The notes beneath the pieces were generated by a model that did no database searches, had not been told where the DNA came from, and worked only from the letters and a program-made list of their open reading frames with translations. From positions 448,100 through 512,099 of the forward strand of contig NW_022985198.1 in assembly GCF_010093535.1 (NCBI RefSeq): a DNA stretch of 64,000 nucleotides, read 5' to 3'. This stretch comes from Lindgomyces ingoldianus. Lineage: Eukaryota > Ascomycota > Dothideomycetes > Pleosporales > Lindgomycetaceae. Positions within the stretch are counted from its first letter, which is position 1; the number at the start of each line of letters is the position of its first letter. Shown here piece after piece: positions 1 to 12,306 of the stretch. The position numbers and the translations under genes are program-made.

Positions 1-3000
1 TTTCTAGTCTAGGAAGCTTTCTCTAGGGTAGTTTTGTTTAGAAGAGACTCTAGGTATTTATAAAGAGCTTAAGAAGCATTTAACAAGTTCTTAATAAGTT
101 TCTATATGTTTTTACTAGTAGGCTATTCTTTCTATTTTACTAAATACTTGTTTTCTTTGTAGTCTAAAATCCTTTTTACTTTATATTTTTTTTTTCTTCT
201 TCTTTCTATCTAGTAGTTGTAAGTAGAATAGTTTTAGGCGCAAGTTTAAGCTTAAAGACATAGAACTAGAGGTGTATTTTTATTTCTTTTAAAAGTTTAA
301 GCTTGCAGGTACTAGGGCGTGTCTGTATTACCTAGTATAGTTCTATGCGTTTTTCTGCTAGCTTCCTAGATAGCCTTAGTGTTTTAAGGTCTCTTATATC
401 TAAATACACATAGTTATTTAGGTGTATCTTTAGGGCTAGTTTTTTTTTCTAATCTGCTGCTTTTTTTATATTTTTCTAAGCTAACTAACTTTTTCTAGTA
501 AGTTTCTAGTGCAGTTCTAGAAGTCTAGTTATGCAATCTATTGCCTTTATAAAGTTAGTTAGTTGCAAGCTGTAGAGCTTGTATTACAGGGGGTATCTAA
601 AATTAGCTTTATATAGAGTTTCCTTAGTAGTAGCTAATTCTGTAGTATTAATAACAAATTATGCTATTAGTAGCTATTCTGCCTAATCTGTTTGTTTATA
701 TAAGACATACTTACACAGAAACTTTTCTACCTTTGCGTTTACTCTTTCTGTTTGTCTATCTATTTATAAGTAGTAAGCAGTTAAGAGTTTATAGTTAATT
801 CTAAGGTGCTTAACTAAGGCTGTCTAGAATTTGCTAGTAAATAATTTATTATAGTTAAAGATAATAATCTCTAGATAGCTATAAGTAGTAAAGACATTTT
901 TTTTTAGTTTAAACATAAATTCTTTTACTGTAATGCTTTTTTTTAATAGCTATAAGTAAACAAACTTAGTAGTTTTGTTAATAACTTGTGTAATTATGTT
1001 GCATAACCTTTTAGTGCTAGGTTCTTATAATAGCAGTAGTCTAGTAATAAAATCTATTGTTATTATAGTCTATAGCTAGCTTAAGGCTGCAATTAGTTAG
1101 AGCAGTCTATAGAGTTTATAGTGTTAGGGATTATTCTTATTGCAGGTGTTACATTTCTGTAAGACTTTAGTGCATAGGTGTTTTAATTAGAGCACCTCTT
1201 AAAGTATAGCAGTTTTAATCTTTTTCTGTAGTAATCTAATTCTAGGGTGTCTAAACATAGAGGCTTTATAGTATTCTCTTATTAAGTTTTTCTATCTTTG
1301 TTTAACTATTGTTAGGGAACATAGTAGTTTCTCTTAGTTAGGTTCTCTATAAACTAGTCCTTCTAGGGTTTCTTTAAAGATTGTAAATTCTTCTAAATTT
1401 TCTTTATTAGCTTTAAAATAGTCTGCGCGCCTACTTAAGGTGTTAGCCTGTTAGTTGCTGCTTCCTGCTATATGTTTAATAATAAAGTTAAATTAAGCAA
1501 GTTCTATAGCCTATTATACATGCATTAGTAAGAGTTTCTTAGTAGTAAAAAAAGTAATAAGGTTTATATAGTTAGTAAGAATTATAAATTGCTAGCTAAG
1601 GCTTTAGAGTTTAACTTCCTAGTTTCTACACACGTTAACTATAGCTTTTAGTTTCTTATTAAGGATAGTGTATTTTTGTTCTAGAGGTGTAAACTTTGCT
1701 AAGTAATAGGCTACTAGATGCTATTAACTGTTTTCTTGTTTTTAGAATAGCGCTGCCTCTTCTGCTCTTAGAGAGGTGTCTGTGTGTACTTTTATTTCTA
1801 ATGTAGGGTTGTACATTCTAAGGACAGGATAGCTTGTTATTATTTGCTTTAGCTCTTAAAAGGCTTTCTCTATTTCTGTTGTCTATTAGAATTTCTGCGT
1901 TGCCCTTTCTTTTAAGGTGGCGTTAGTAAGAGGGAGCGCTATTTTTAAATAATCCTTAATTATTCTTTGTACGTAGCTAGTAAAGCCTAGAAATCCTTTA
2001 ATTTCTGTTATAGTAGTTAGTGTTAGCTAGTTAAGTACCTTATTTACTTTAGTAAAGTCTATTTTTATTTCCTTCTTATTAATAATAAATTCTAAGTATT
2101 TAGTTTTTTATACATTAAATTTACATTTTTTTAGTTGTAAGTAAAGTCTATATTATTAAAGTTAGTTAAGTATAAGTTTTACTTTAGATATATAGTTTAT
2201 TCTATCTTCTTTAGTATATATTAGGACGTTGTCTAGATACACAAGTACAAATATATCTAGGTAGGGGTTAAGTGCAGTGTTAATAACTTGTTAGAAAGTT
2301 GCTAAGGCGTTAGTTAGTCTAAATAGCATAACAAGGAGTTTGTATAGTCCTCTTAGGGTTTAAAAGGCTGTTATCTATTTATGTCCTTTTTTAATTCTTA
2401 TTTTGTTAAATCTATCCTAAACATTAAACTTAGTAAAGTGTTTAGTTCCTTTAAGTTAGTTTATAATGTCTTAAATAATTAGCAGAGGGTATTAGTTTTT
2501 TATAGTGTTATTATTTAAGGTTTAGTAGTCCTAATATACTCTTACTTTACTATTTTTTTTCTTTGTAAAGGTTACTGCTAATGCTACTAAGCTATTGCTT
2601 TCCCTAATGTGTTCTTAAGCTAGCATTCTGTCTACATACTCCTGCAGGGCGTCCTTTTAGGCTTTTGTTAGGGGTTGTAGTTTATAAGTTTTTAATTATA
2701 GGTCTAGCTTAAGGTTTATAGCATGGTCCTAGGGTTAGTGTAGTGGCAGTTCTCCTAGGTCTTCTAGGGTCTTAAATATATTCTTGTAGTCTCTGTATTC
2801 TTCTAGTATTTTGTTTGTTTTATAGGCTAGTTAGTAGATTCTAACCTAATTAAAGTCTTATTTTTTTTTAAATTCTTTAAAAAAGATTTCCTCTAGTTCT
2901 TCCTTTATTAAGCAGACTGCCTAGGCTTTAGGCTCCTAGTAGGGAAACATTTTTAGCTTTTACTAATAGGTGTTTCTAAGGTTTACGCAGAATGCTAATT

Positions 3001-5700
3001 ACACTGTTTCTATAGTGTCTTTGTTAGTTAGGGACATTGTTTACTAGTTAATTGCTAGGTTATGCTTATAAAGCTAATTATAGCTAAGTATTACTTAGTA
3101 TTTGCCTCTAAGTAGTAATATGTTAAAGGATATCTAGTTCTTAGTTCCTTTAGCTTTAGTAATAAGTTTTTCTGTTTTAAGTTAAATTTATTCTACTCTA
3201 TATTCTATTAACAAGGCGTTAGCTAAGGATACCCTAAAGGGGTTTTTTTTGCTTTAAAAGAGTATGTTTTCTTGTTTAACCTATCTTAAGTTAATTACTA
3301 TAAACATGCATCTACTATTAATTAGAGCAAGTCCTTCCTATCTTTAGCCTAGTTGTGTAAGGGTAATTTTAGTTGTTAGGCTTTATCCTAGTCTCTGTCC
3401 TACTGTAATAAGAACGCAGAGCTTATAAGGCGTTTCTTTGTAATCTATTTTATTATCTTCTTTAACAGCTTTTACTGCGTCCTTATATTCTGCTATCTAA
3501 TCTAGTTGTATTTTATATTCTTAGTGTTCTAGTATTATACATTCTGTTGCAGTGCATTAGGCATCTTCTATCTTATAGTAATGTAGCGTCTAATTATTTT
3601 GTTAGTGTGCTCTCTATTAGAAATAGTAGAACACGCATGCTGCTTTGTTATTGCACTCTGTCTATAGTTTCTATTTATAGTCTATACTGTTCCTGTAATA
3701 AAGGCAGTGTGGCATTTTATAGGTGGATGTTATGCCTGTTAATGTATTAGTTTCTAGTATACTTTCCTGTGTTCTATGTGGCCACTAGCCAGCCCTGTGT
3801 TTAGTTAGCTAGTGTTTAATGCAGTACTTGTTGCTGCAAAAGTACTAAGTATAGGGGCATTTCCTAAGGTTGTTTTGTACTAGTATTAGTTAAACCTAAG
3901 TCTATCTAGGGTATTCTTTAGTTCTAACAATTTGTAACAGGTGGCTTTAGTAAGTACATTAGAATTTATTATATTACTTACTTCTACAGGGAATGCAGTA
4001 TTCTTTATCTTGTTAGGTTTCTAGGTCCTTACAGGTAATAGCTAACGTAGGGGGGGGCGTGTTTGTTCTTTCTTAGCATAGTTTAGGTGTTGTTAGTAGC
4101 GTGCATTGCTAGTTAAAGCCTTTCTTTTTATTAAGAATTTTCTTAAACATTTTCTATTATTTTTTTATTATTTATAACTGCATAATGTGTCTTAGTAATT
4201 TCTTTTAATATACTATAAGTTTTAATATTATTATTAATGTGTACTTTGTACATTAATCTTTTATAGTCTTTTTAATAGTGTATGTTACTGCATTTCTAGC
4301 AGTCTTTATAAGTAAATTAATATTTTAGTTTTTAGGCTAAGATTCTAGTTATTAGTTGTTTTAAGAGTAACTTTTCTTTCCCTTTTTTAACATTTGCAAT
4401 ATATGTTGCAGCTTAGGTGTAGCTTTACTATTCTTTATAGGTAGCAGCTTGTTCTAGTGCCCTAAAAACTTTATTAGTGTCTTATACTTTAACTTCCTAG
4501 TATTCTATTAGGCATTCTTTAGATTTGTAATTATTTCTGCATTACTAATAAAGGCGTTTATCTAGCTAGTCTAAGATCTCTTGCTCTGTTAGGCCTTGTT
4601 CTATATACATTACTTTTATAGTTAGTTTACTATTTTTATTTTTTAGTTGTTTAAAGTCTAGGCATTTCTAATAAAAGTAGCCTACTTTTCTGCAGTTAAG
4701 GCATGCCTTTTTTTTAAGCTATTTTTTTTATTTCTTGTTTAAGGGTAGCCTTACACTCCTAAAGGTGTTACTTTTTTTCTTAAAGAAGCTACACATATGT
4801 TTAGCGTAACTAAGGTCTATAGGCTTAGTATTAGCTTATAGAGTTTCCTTTTTCTTCTAGAACTAGTTAGGTTTTTTAGTTATCTAGCCTTTCTTTTTTT
4901 TACTACAGCGCTTAGCATGTCTTTTGTTGTAGGTAAGTGCTTTTTTAACATAATCTTTAAAGCTCTTAGGCTTCTTTATATAAATAAATTTGTTCTTAAT
5001 AGTGTTTAAGAGCTCTTTATAAAATATTTATTTTATAGCTTTCTTATCTGTCTATCTACAAATAGCTAGCAGTTCTCTAAAGCAGGCTGTGTATTATTAG
5101 ACAGAGCTGTTGCCCTGTTAGAGAGCGTCTATTTTATTAACTACTTTTTTTTCTTTATTAACTAGCCTATAGATTATAGTTAAGGCTGCTTTAAATAAGT
5201 TAATGTTAGTAAAGACTTTTTATGTTTCTAGTAGTAAAGGTTTACTAGTTGTCTTATAGTTTATCTAATTATTAGTGTAAAGTTAGAACTAGATAGTAGG
5301 TAATTCTTCTAAGTATAGGTTTATCTAAAAAATTATTTCTTTATCTATTTTAAAGGCGCCTTTGTTATATTGCATGTAAAGGTATTATTTAGTAAAGAAA
5401 AGTTTTAGGTTTTTAGCAGAGCTATTAAATGCTTTAGAAGAGGCTAGGCGTAAAGTCTTTTTAGATTTAATACTAGTTTTTTCTTAAGTAATGTTTTTAA
5501 GGTTAGCTACTTCTAGCTATAGGGCTTAGATTTAGTAGACGTTAGAGGGTCCTTGCTATGCTTAAAGCTAGAGGTGCTGTTTAAGCTATTTAAGCTTATT
5601 TTAAAGGTAAAGTATTTGCTAATTTTGTGCTTCCTTAGTTGCTGTAGGGGTCTAGCTAGTGCTAGCAGCTAAAGCGCCTGTCATGCTAATGTCTAAGGTA
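1..5700 (-). pseudogene. Gypsy-1 gag-pol relic
   Basis: Read on the minus strand, positions 4703-4662 give a CCHC zinc knuckle of the form C-x2-C-x4-Y-x4-C: the His has become Tyr and one codon is TAG, both RIP signatures. The RT active site reads YLDN at 2239-2228, preceded by a typical LNPYLDIFVLV stretch. The integrase N-terminal zinc site keeps CNTC at 1153-1142. Gag therefore lies at about 4500-5650, RT at about 1950-2700 and integrase from about 1450 to the left edge. Dozens of stops rule out expression. The zinc knuckle context closely resembles that of Gypsy-3, so the two probably belong to one lineage. Confidence 0.85.
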
Positions 5701-5733
5701 GTAGTAGCTATACTTTGCAGGGGTGGTGATTAC

Positions 5734-6346
5734 TGTTACAATCCTTACTCTAGTAAAATAGTATTTTTAGAGTATGTTAGCCTATAATAGTATGTTAACA
5801 AAAAGGGTAGAACTTAGCTAGATTAGGTGTACAGTCTGTTAAGCAGAGTATAAGGCAGTGCAGGATAAAGGATAGGCAGGCTTGTGGTTTAACCTAGCAG
5901 CTATATAAAGAGCTAGTAAACCTAATCTGTAGGGATAGAAGTAGAGGTACATATAGTGTAAGATATACAAGGCAGCTGTGTCCTGTTAAGGGGTCACAGC
6001 TTCTTAGTTTAAAAGAATAAAAGGGGGGGTAGTTTTAATAATAAACTAAACAGTAATTATAACCTTCTAACTATGGTTGTGATTAGGACTATATACATAG
6101 GGTTTGCATGCTTTGCATGCTTGCATGCTTGTTCTAAAGCTGCCTGCATAGCCTGTAAGCCTGCAAACTTATATATCCTATTAGACAGTGCATTCTGCTA
6201 GGCTTTTGTCTAAAAACTGGAGCCATTCCTCATCTGTCCTGTCACGTGATTCGCTTAGCGCGGGGCTAAGTGTCTTCTATCTGACGTCGTTCGGGCTGTG
6301 TGGGACAGCCAGTTGGGTTATTACGGTCTGACCGTTGGCTGTAACA
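5734..6346 (-). repeat. 5' LTR of Gypsy-1
   Basis: 613 bp bounded by TGTTACA and TGTAACA, read in both orientations, and lying immediately upstream (minus sense) of gag. The outermost part, about 6210-6346, is GC-rich and unmutated while the inner part is RIPed. Three GCATGC motifs lie within 6105-6127. The partner LTR is outside the window, so the target duplication cannot be checked. Confidence 0.75.
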
Positions 6347-6620
6347 CTTACTTAATTTAGAAGAAGTTTATCTAGTATTCTATATCTTACTTTTAAAGCT
6401 ATATACCTAGAAAGGGCGTCTTAAGTTATAATTAGAACTAATTATAAACACTCTACGCGCTATAAAGAATAATATGTACTATATAAAAAAATACTTAACT
6501 AGAAATAAAATTTAGTTAAAGTATAAAAATATTTTATAAAATAAAAAAGTTATTTATTTAAAAAAAACTTATAAAAACTTAGACTTAACATTAGCTTAAA
6601 CACATTAAAAGTGTTCTAAA
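6347..6620 (+). pseudogene. Gypsy-2A integrase C-terminus and chromodomain relic
   Basis: The translation begins EEVYLVF, matching the FHVSLLE region typical of the end of Gypsy integrases. It continues into a chromodomain whose cleaner homologue on the minus strand at 33960-33800 shows the EYLIKW-type core. Stops replace Gln and Trp codons. Chromodomains on integrases bind modified histones and steer integration to heterochromatin (known for chromoviruses). This copy is dead. Confidence 0.75.
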
Positions 6621-7219
6621 AAAGTAAAGAAATATATAGTAAAAAATTAAATTATGCTAGTTTAGGTTAAACTTTTTTTAAAAAAAAAAGTAACTTAATA
6701 AGTTAAGTATAGCTACTTTTACTTTATTTTTTCTTACTTAAAGTTTTTTTAATAAGAGGTGTTTAATAGCGCTATAAAAAGAAAAAGATAAAATAGCTTA
6801 TTTAAACCTAAATTTTTCTTATTTAGACTAAGTAAAGCTATTCTAGCATAAAATAGCTTACTAGAGTTAAAAAAAGAGTTATTTTAACTTTAAAAAATTT
6901 ATTATGTAGAAAAAATAAATATTCTAGCCTAAAATAACTTATACTAGTAAAAAAAAGTAAAGTTTAAGTTTAGTAAAATATTTTAAAATTTTTAAAATAA
7001 AAAAGCTATAAAGTAAGTAAGCTAAAAGTAAATTAATTTATTACTACTAAAATAGTTCCACTTTAAGTTTAAAAGACATAATATAAAAGTATTTAACTTT
7101 ATTAAGAAAAAAAAAAGCTTAAGTTAAAAAACTTAAAACTATACTATACTATGCATTCTTAACTATTTTTACTATAGGATGCGCTAGATTACACTAGATT
7201 GTGCTATTAGAGCCCTAGA

Positions 7220-8121
7220 TTAGACACTAAAATCCTCTATAAGTAAATTTATAATAGTAAAATAACTATTAAGATATTTTTTATTATACCTAGTTAACTA
7301 CCTTTTTTTAGCTAAAGTTTAATTTTAACTAGCTTTATTTCTAATATTATTAGCCTTATTATACTTTTTAAAAACATAGTAGATTATATTAACAGCTTTA
7401 GCAGCATTAACATAATAATATTACTTAGCTTTAGTAATATAGACACCTTTAACACTATATTTTTTCTATTATGCTAGTTAGCGCTAGAATAGTTAAGAAT
7501 AGCGCACACTTACTTTTTTAAATAAAGTTATTATAGCTTTATTTTTATTAAAGTTTTTTTTAAGCACTTTATACTTTTTTTTTCTTTCTTAGTAATATTA
7601 GCTTTAGAGTAGGTGTGATTTTTAAAAACAACTCTAGTCTTAGCAATTTTGCCTATAATGCTACTATGCGTGTACAGATAGTTGTTATACAAGATTTTAT
7701 TTTTACTATAAACTATTAAAAGCTAAAATAAGGCTAATTAAGCTAAATTATACTATAATAAATAAACTTATACTTAAAAAAACTAAATAATAGTATTTAC
7801 TTATAATATAACTATTACATTAGCTTGCGCTAACTAAGTAAAGTTAAGTAAATTAATAAAAGCTAAAATATTAAGCATAGTATTTTTAAAAGCTTATTGT
7901 TTAAGTTTAAAAAAGATAAAGAGCTATTTAAGGTTAGCTTAAATAGACTGCGTGTAAATATGCTAAAAAAAAGCTAAAATACGCACTTTAAAGCACTTTT
8001 TACTAGATTTAAAGTAATAAGCATATTTAGTATACTTAATTTTTTTTATACTATAATGTAACTTGTTGTTTAAGAGCATATAATAGCTACTACTTTTATT
8101 TATAATACCTTTACAAGACAT
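7220..8121 (-). pseudogene. Relic of the antisense accessory ORF in Gypsy-2A
   Basis: The minus strand from the ATG at 8121-8119 aligns codon by codon with the ORF at 32298 in Gypsy-2B. It starts MSCKGIINKSS against MSREGIIDKSG, and the CAYC motif has become YAYY through Cys-to-Tyr RIP changes. The stop region matches the other copy at 7222-7220. Its presence at the same place in a second copy of the element shows that the ORF belongs to the retrotransposon and is not a one-off capture. Confidence 0.75.
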
Positions 8122-8476
8122 CTTGTTAATATATTAAATATAAAAGTTATTAAAGTAGTTATAAGTTTATATTAGTAAAAGCTAATTAATTTTTTTTAAA
8201 AAAAACTATAGCTAAATTATAATAAAGTAAGCTATAAAAGTTTATTTTAAAGTTATTAAGTAAAGTTAAGTATAAAAGAAAAAGCTAAAAGTAAATTAAG
8301 TAATAAGTAAGTGTAAGTAAAGTAAGATAAAACTATTAAAGCTTATTAGCACCCTTTTACACTAAATTATACTAAAGTAGCTTAGAATGTACTTACTTTA
8401 AAAAGTTTAAAATCTTCTAAATTCTAACTTATAAAGAAAGTAAAAGTATAAAAAAGATAGACTTTTAGAATAGTTA

Positions 8477-8786
8477 TGTAACGATTCTCGTTCCATCTCG
8501 GGTCGCCCGGAACCCATCCGAAGGGTCCCTGTATCGGCTCCGACCCTGGCTCAACCCTGACTCGACCTGGCCCCGACTCTGCCCTGCCCCCTGCTGTACC
8601 CCTATTCCTTCATGTATTTAGTTGCACCTCGCCCCTGTAGCTAGCTCGGTAGTTTTCTGATATCCTTTTGTACAAGGCCTATAGGTGTCAATGGCATTCC
8701 CAGGTTCAGAGTCCCCACGCACTCCCATATGCCTCTAAGTGGATTCCCACCGCATTCAGACCCATTGTCTTGCCTGCGCCGTTACA
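8477..8786 (+). repeat. Solo LTR, TRIM-A family
   Basis: 310 bp beginning TGTAACG and ending CCGTTACA, flanked by the exact 5-bp duplication agtta (8472-8476 and 8787-8791). It matches the LTRs at 29722-30001 and 30920-31199 but is somewhat longer in its GC-rich 5' part. It is nearly free of RIP although it sits in fully RIPed Gypsy-2A, so it probably inserted later and then lost its internal part by LTR-LTR recombination. Confidence 0.9.
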
Positions 8787-9046
8787 AGTTAGACCTTATA
8801 TATACTATCCTAACTACTACTTTACTAGTGTAAGATATACTGCTACTTTACCTTTACTTTTACTTTATACTTTTACTTTACTTTTATCTAATAACTCTAA
8901 GTTATTTTTAAATAAACTTACATAAAATTAACTAAAATAAGTAAGAGTAAGTTTTTAAAATATTATATAACACTTTTTTATGCTACTTAGGCTTATTATT
9001 ATCTGTTCTATTCTCTAAGTTGTAGGACTACTATAAGGGGGGATAA

Positions 9047-9248
9047 TATAAGGCCAGATGTCCTAGAACGGGCTAGTATGGCCTCACCTGACCTGTTTGG
9101 AGGTCATATGACCTGTGCTTCGTATATAAGCATGAATCCTGACAAGCAAGGCTTAGCAGCGATTCGTCTCTCCTACAATACACTCCTATCTTTCTCCGAA
9201 AGCGTGCTCTCAGTGCTATCTGTGCTACTTACCATCCCATCTTTACAG
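9047..9248 (+). repeat. 3' LTR of Gypsy-2A
   Basis: 202 bp homologous to 31491-31691 in reverse. It is preceded by a G-rich polypurine tract and ends in TCTTTACA. A TATA-like motif (gtatataag) lies inside. The first dinucleotide is altered by RIP (TATAAGG for TGTAAGG) while the outer part is clean. Confidence 0.85.
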
Positions 9249-9484
9249 TTAGCTATCGGGCGCTACCAGCTTATCCGCTGCGGAGGCCTATATTTCGCTC
9301 CATTGCGGCATCGCGCCATCAACTGCAAATGCTAGCGATTGCTAGGGGTTAGTGAGAATGCAATGGCTTTCATATACCTCAAGTAAAGAGTTTATCTTTG
9401 ACTTCAAGGAGCAAACCCCCGCTCGCTGGTACCACCCGTACATTGAGTTGATTGCCTCTAAGAGTTCAGCGCGGCTGGCCTTCA
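9249..9484 (+). other. GC-rich flank, possible start of HET gene
   Basis: Unmutated sequence directly after the Gypsy-2A LTR. An ATG at 9358 opens a 48-codon frame starting MQWLSYTSSKEF, which loosely resembles the first residues of HET-domain proteins. It then stops and is out of frame with the HET domain at 9485. I cannot say whether this is the true N-terminus with a deletion behind it. Confidence 0.3.
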
Positions 9485-12306
9485 TGCATCGACAAGTCTA
9501 ACCAGGTTGTGCTTCAACATGCTATCAACTCCATGTTTCGCTGGTACTAGAATGCGAGGGAATGTTACGTCTATCTATCAGATGTTTCGACAGCCGAGCG
9601 AAAAGTAAGCAACGACTCCTCCAAATTTACCTGGGAGCCAGCTTTTCGAGCCAGCAGATGGTTTACCCGGGGGTGGACCCTTCAAGAGCTTCTCGCCCCG
9701 CCTTTAGTTAAATTCTTCTCCTGTGAAGGCAAATATCTAGGTGACAAGACTACGTTAATGCGACAAATCCACGAGATAACAGGTATCACACTCCTAGCCC
9801 TTCAAGGAACACCTTTAAGCGAATTTAGCATGGAGGAACGATTTTCATGGACAAGAGACCGTCAGACTACGTACAAAGAAGACAAGGCGTACTCGCTATT
9901 AGGCATGTTTGATATCTGCATGCCGCTCCTCTATGGTGAAGGGGAGGAAAAGGCGTTTCAACGACTCCGGAAAAAGATCACCAAGCTCTCAAAGGGTGTC
10001 CAGCAGCAGCAAGCCTTAAACAAAGAAGACCAGGAATGCATCCAGCACTTACGCCTTACTGACCCCCGCGACGACAAGAAGCGCATCGAAGACACTAAGG
10101 GCGGACTGCTAGAGGACTCATACCACTGGATCCTCGAAAATCCCAACTTCCAACAATGGCGGGATGATGAGCAGAACCAACTGCTATGGATCAAGGGCGA
10201 TCCCGGAAAGGGCAAGACGATGCTGCTCTGCGGCATCATCAATGAGTTGATTAAGTCAATGCCTAAGACAGACCAGCTGTCCTACTTCTTCTGCCAGGCT
10301 ACGGACTCGCGAATCAACAGCGCTACGGCCGTATTGCGAGGTCTACTGTACTTGCTTGTTGATCAGCAACCATCACTTGTCTCACATATACAGAAGAAGC
10401 ACGACCATGCAGGCAAAGCACTCTTTAAGGACACAAATGCCTAGAATGCCTTGTCTAAGATCTTCACAGACATCCTCCAAGATCCAAGCTTAAATAGCAC
10501 GTCCTTAATTATTAATGCACTTAATAAGTGCGTGGCAGACTTGCCAAAGCTGTTAGACTTTATTGTTTAGAAGTTGTGTGTATCTTCTCGTGTTAAGTGG
10601 ATCGTCTCCAGCCGCAACTGGCCTGATATTGAGGAGCGTCTAGAAAGGGCGGGACACAAGGTGAAGCTGTGCCTCGAGCTAAACGCAGAGTCTGTTTCTA
10701 CAGCAGTTGGCATATTCATCCAGCATAAGGTGCTTCGGCTAGCAGAAGAGAAGAGGTACAACAACAAAACGCGAGACGCCGTGTCAGACTATCTATCTAT
10801 AAATGCGAACGATACATTCCTCTAGGTAGCTTTAGTCTGTCAAAACCTTAAAAATATCTCACGCCGGAAAATCCTTGCAAAGCTAAACGCGTTCCCACCT
10901 GGACTGGGTTCTCTTTACGAGCGAATAATGCAGCAGATATGGGATTTAGACAATGCAGAAGATGTAGAAATCTGCAAGCGGATACTAGGCTTAACCGCGA
11001 TTGTATATCAACCTGTTACATTACAAGAGCTGACATCTCTTGTAGATATACTTAAGTATATAGCAGATGATCTTAAGTCGCTTCGCGAGATTATTAGCTT
11101 GTGTGGCTCATTCCTTACAATCCAAGGAGATACGGTCTATTTTGTACATCAATCAGCAAAGGAATTCTTAATTAAAAATGTTTTAGATGGTATCTTTCCA
11201 TCCAGAACAGAAGAGGTCCACTACGAAATCTTCTCAAGATCACTCCAGGTTATGTCTAGGACGCTCCGACAAGATATGTACGGCTTGGGTGCGCTAGGAT
11301 ACCCAACCGAGCAGATTAAGGCGCCAGACCCAGATCCACTAGCAGCGTCACGCTACCCATGTATCTCTTGCATGGGCTCAGGAGGGGGCATATGGCAAAC
11401 GACTCGACAAGGGAGCGAGATCCAAACAAAGTGGAATGAGTGTATTGTAAGGTCTGAGGAGCTCAATAGAGCTCTGAGCTGACTATATACTGTACGAGAT
11501 AGGAGCTATGCCTAATGAGTGAATAGTGCAGTACATGGGTATGATATCGCGTGAGACACGTGCGACAGTATCTACTAGATCAATCACCTCTGTAACTGGA
11601 ATCCTAGTTCTTCTGCAGAGGATAAAGTTGATCTGCAGGATGGAGGCGCTGTTGACAGCTTCCTAAGACATCAATACCTCTACTGGCTAGAGGCTCTTAG
11701 CCTTTGCAAGAGCATGTCTAAAGGAGTAGTGTTAATAGCAAAACTAGAGGTCCTTATAAAGGTAATCTCTAAGTTCGTCTGTATTATTAATAATATATTA
11801 ACATAACCAAGAGGAGAGCAAATGCATCTGCATTAAATGAACTAGTAAGAGATGCGCGCCGATTTATTATGGCCCATAAATTGGCAATAGAGAACAGTCC
11901 GCTTCAGTCGTATGCTTCCGCGCTAGTATTTAGCCCCACTCAAAGTATAATAAGAGGCCTTTTCAAAAGAGAAGAGCCAAACTGGATTACAATAGAGCCG
12001 GCTATGCAAGAGAAATGGAATGCTTGCCTCCAGACGCTCGAGGGCCATAGCCATTACGTCAGCTCAGTAGCCTTCTCCCCCGACTCTACACGGCTGGCGT
12101 CAGGGTCAGACGACATAAACTATCAGGGCCTAGGCTTGAGTACGGATCGTAAGTGGATAAGCTACGATTCGGAGAACATCTTATGGCTACCATCAGAATA
12201 TCGGCCGTTGTGTGTTACAGTATCTAAGAATATGATTGGTATTGGTAGTGGCCACGGGAGGGTATGGATATGTAATGTTGAGCGTAACAAGCTTAATGCG
12301 TCCTAA
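9485..12306 (+). pseudogene. HET-NACHT-WD40 (STAND / fungal NLR-like) pseudogene
   Basis: One reading frame runs from CIDKS at 9485 to about 11360, interrupted only by four TAG codons (9548, 10442, 10568, 10823), each where Gln or Trp is expected, so they look like RIP hits. Domains in order: C-terminal half of HET (RWF-TRGWTLQELLAP, then YSLLGMFDICMPLLYGEGE at about 9890-9950); NACHT with Walker A GDPGKGKT at 10196-10219; Walker B changed to LNKC at 10520-10531, where LDEC is expected; a helical region; then, after a 217-bp insertion, the linker and one WD40 repeat (12029-12117). It closes with the family's terminal segment (WISYDSENILWLPSEYRP). Relatives control heterokaryon incompatibility and programmed cell death in Podospora (HET-D/E type). 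The 5' part of HET is missing and most WD repeats are lost. Confidence 0.9.
11367..11583. other. 217-bp insertion inside the NACHT-WD40 linker
   Basis: The family sequence (arginine-Tyr-Pro-Cys-Ile followed by Tyr-Trp-Ile-Asp-His-Leu) is split by about 217 bp. The hexamer gtatct stands at both junctions (11361-11366 and 11578-11583), and removing one copy plus the insert restores the reading frame. An intron would begin GT and end ACAG but would break the frame, so a small mobile insertion or local duplication is more likely. I do not recognise the insert. Confidence 0.55.

Larger units (their letters stand above)
1..6346 (-). mobile_element. Gypsy-1 LTR retrotransposon, RIPed, cut by window edge
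   Basis: A Ty3/Gypsy element on the minus strand. Its 5' LTR is at the right and the body runs left out of the window, so the 3' LTR is not seen. Reading leftwards the order is gag with a zinc knuckle, protease region, RT, RNase H, then integrase, which is the Gypsy order. Its right end abuts the middle of the integrase C-terminus of a Gypsy-2 copy, so Gypsy-1 inserted into that element. Nearly every CpA is converted to TpA, and stops occur throughout. Confidence 0.88.
6347..9248 (+). mobile_element. Gypsy-2A, 3' part (chromovirus), RIPed
   Basis: An inverted, heavily RIPed copy of 31491-34090 (Gypsy-2B). Landmarks in order are the integrase C-terminus, a chromodomain (about 6484-6612), a relic antisense ORF (8121 to 7220), a polypurine tract just before 9047, and the 3' LTR. 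It is truncated at 6347 by Gypsy-1 and interrupted at 8477-8786 by a solo LTR. The remainder of the element, if present, lies left of the window beyond Gypsy-1. Confidence 0.85.

Noticed and set aside
3547..3750. 67-codon plus-strand ORF in Gypsy-1
   Set aside because: It lies antisense to the gag-pol relic, has no motif, and such frames are expected by chance.
9958..10242. 94-codon minus-strand ORF
   Set aside because: Shadow of the HET-NACHT frame on the other strand; low-complexity Ser-rich reading.
11361..11578. Intron in the HET-NACHT-WD40 gene (GT...AG)
   Set aside because: Splicing these ends breaks the family reading frame, whereas removal of an insert plus one hexamer restores it.
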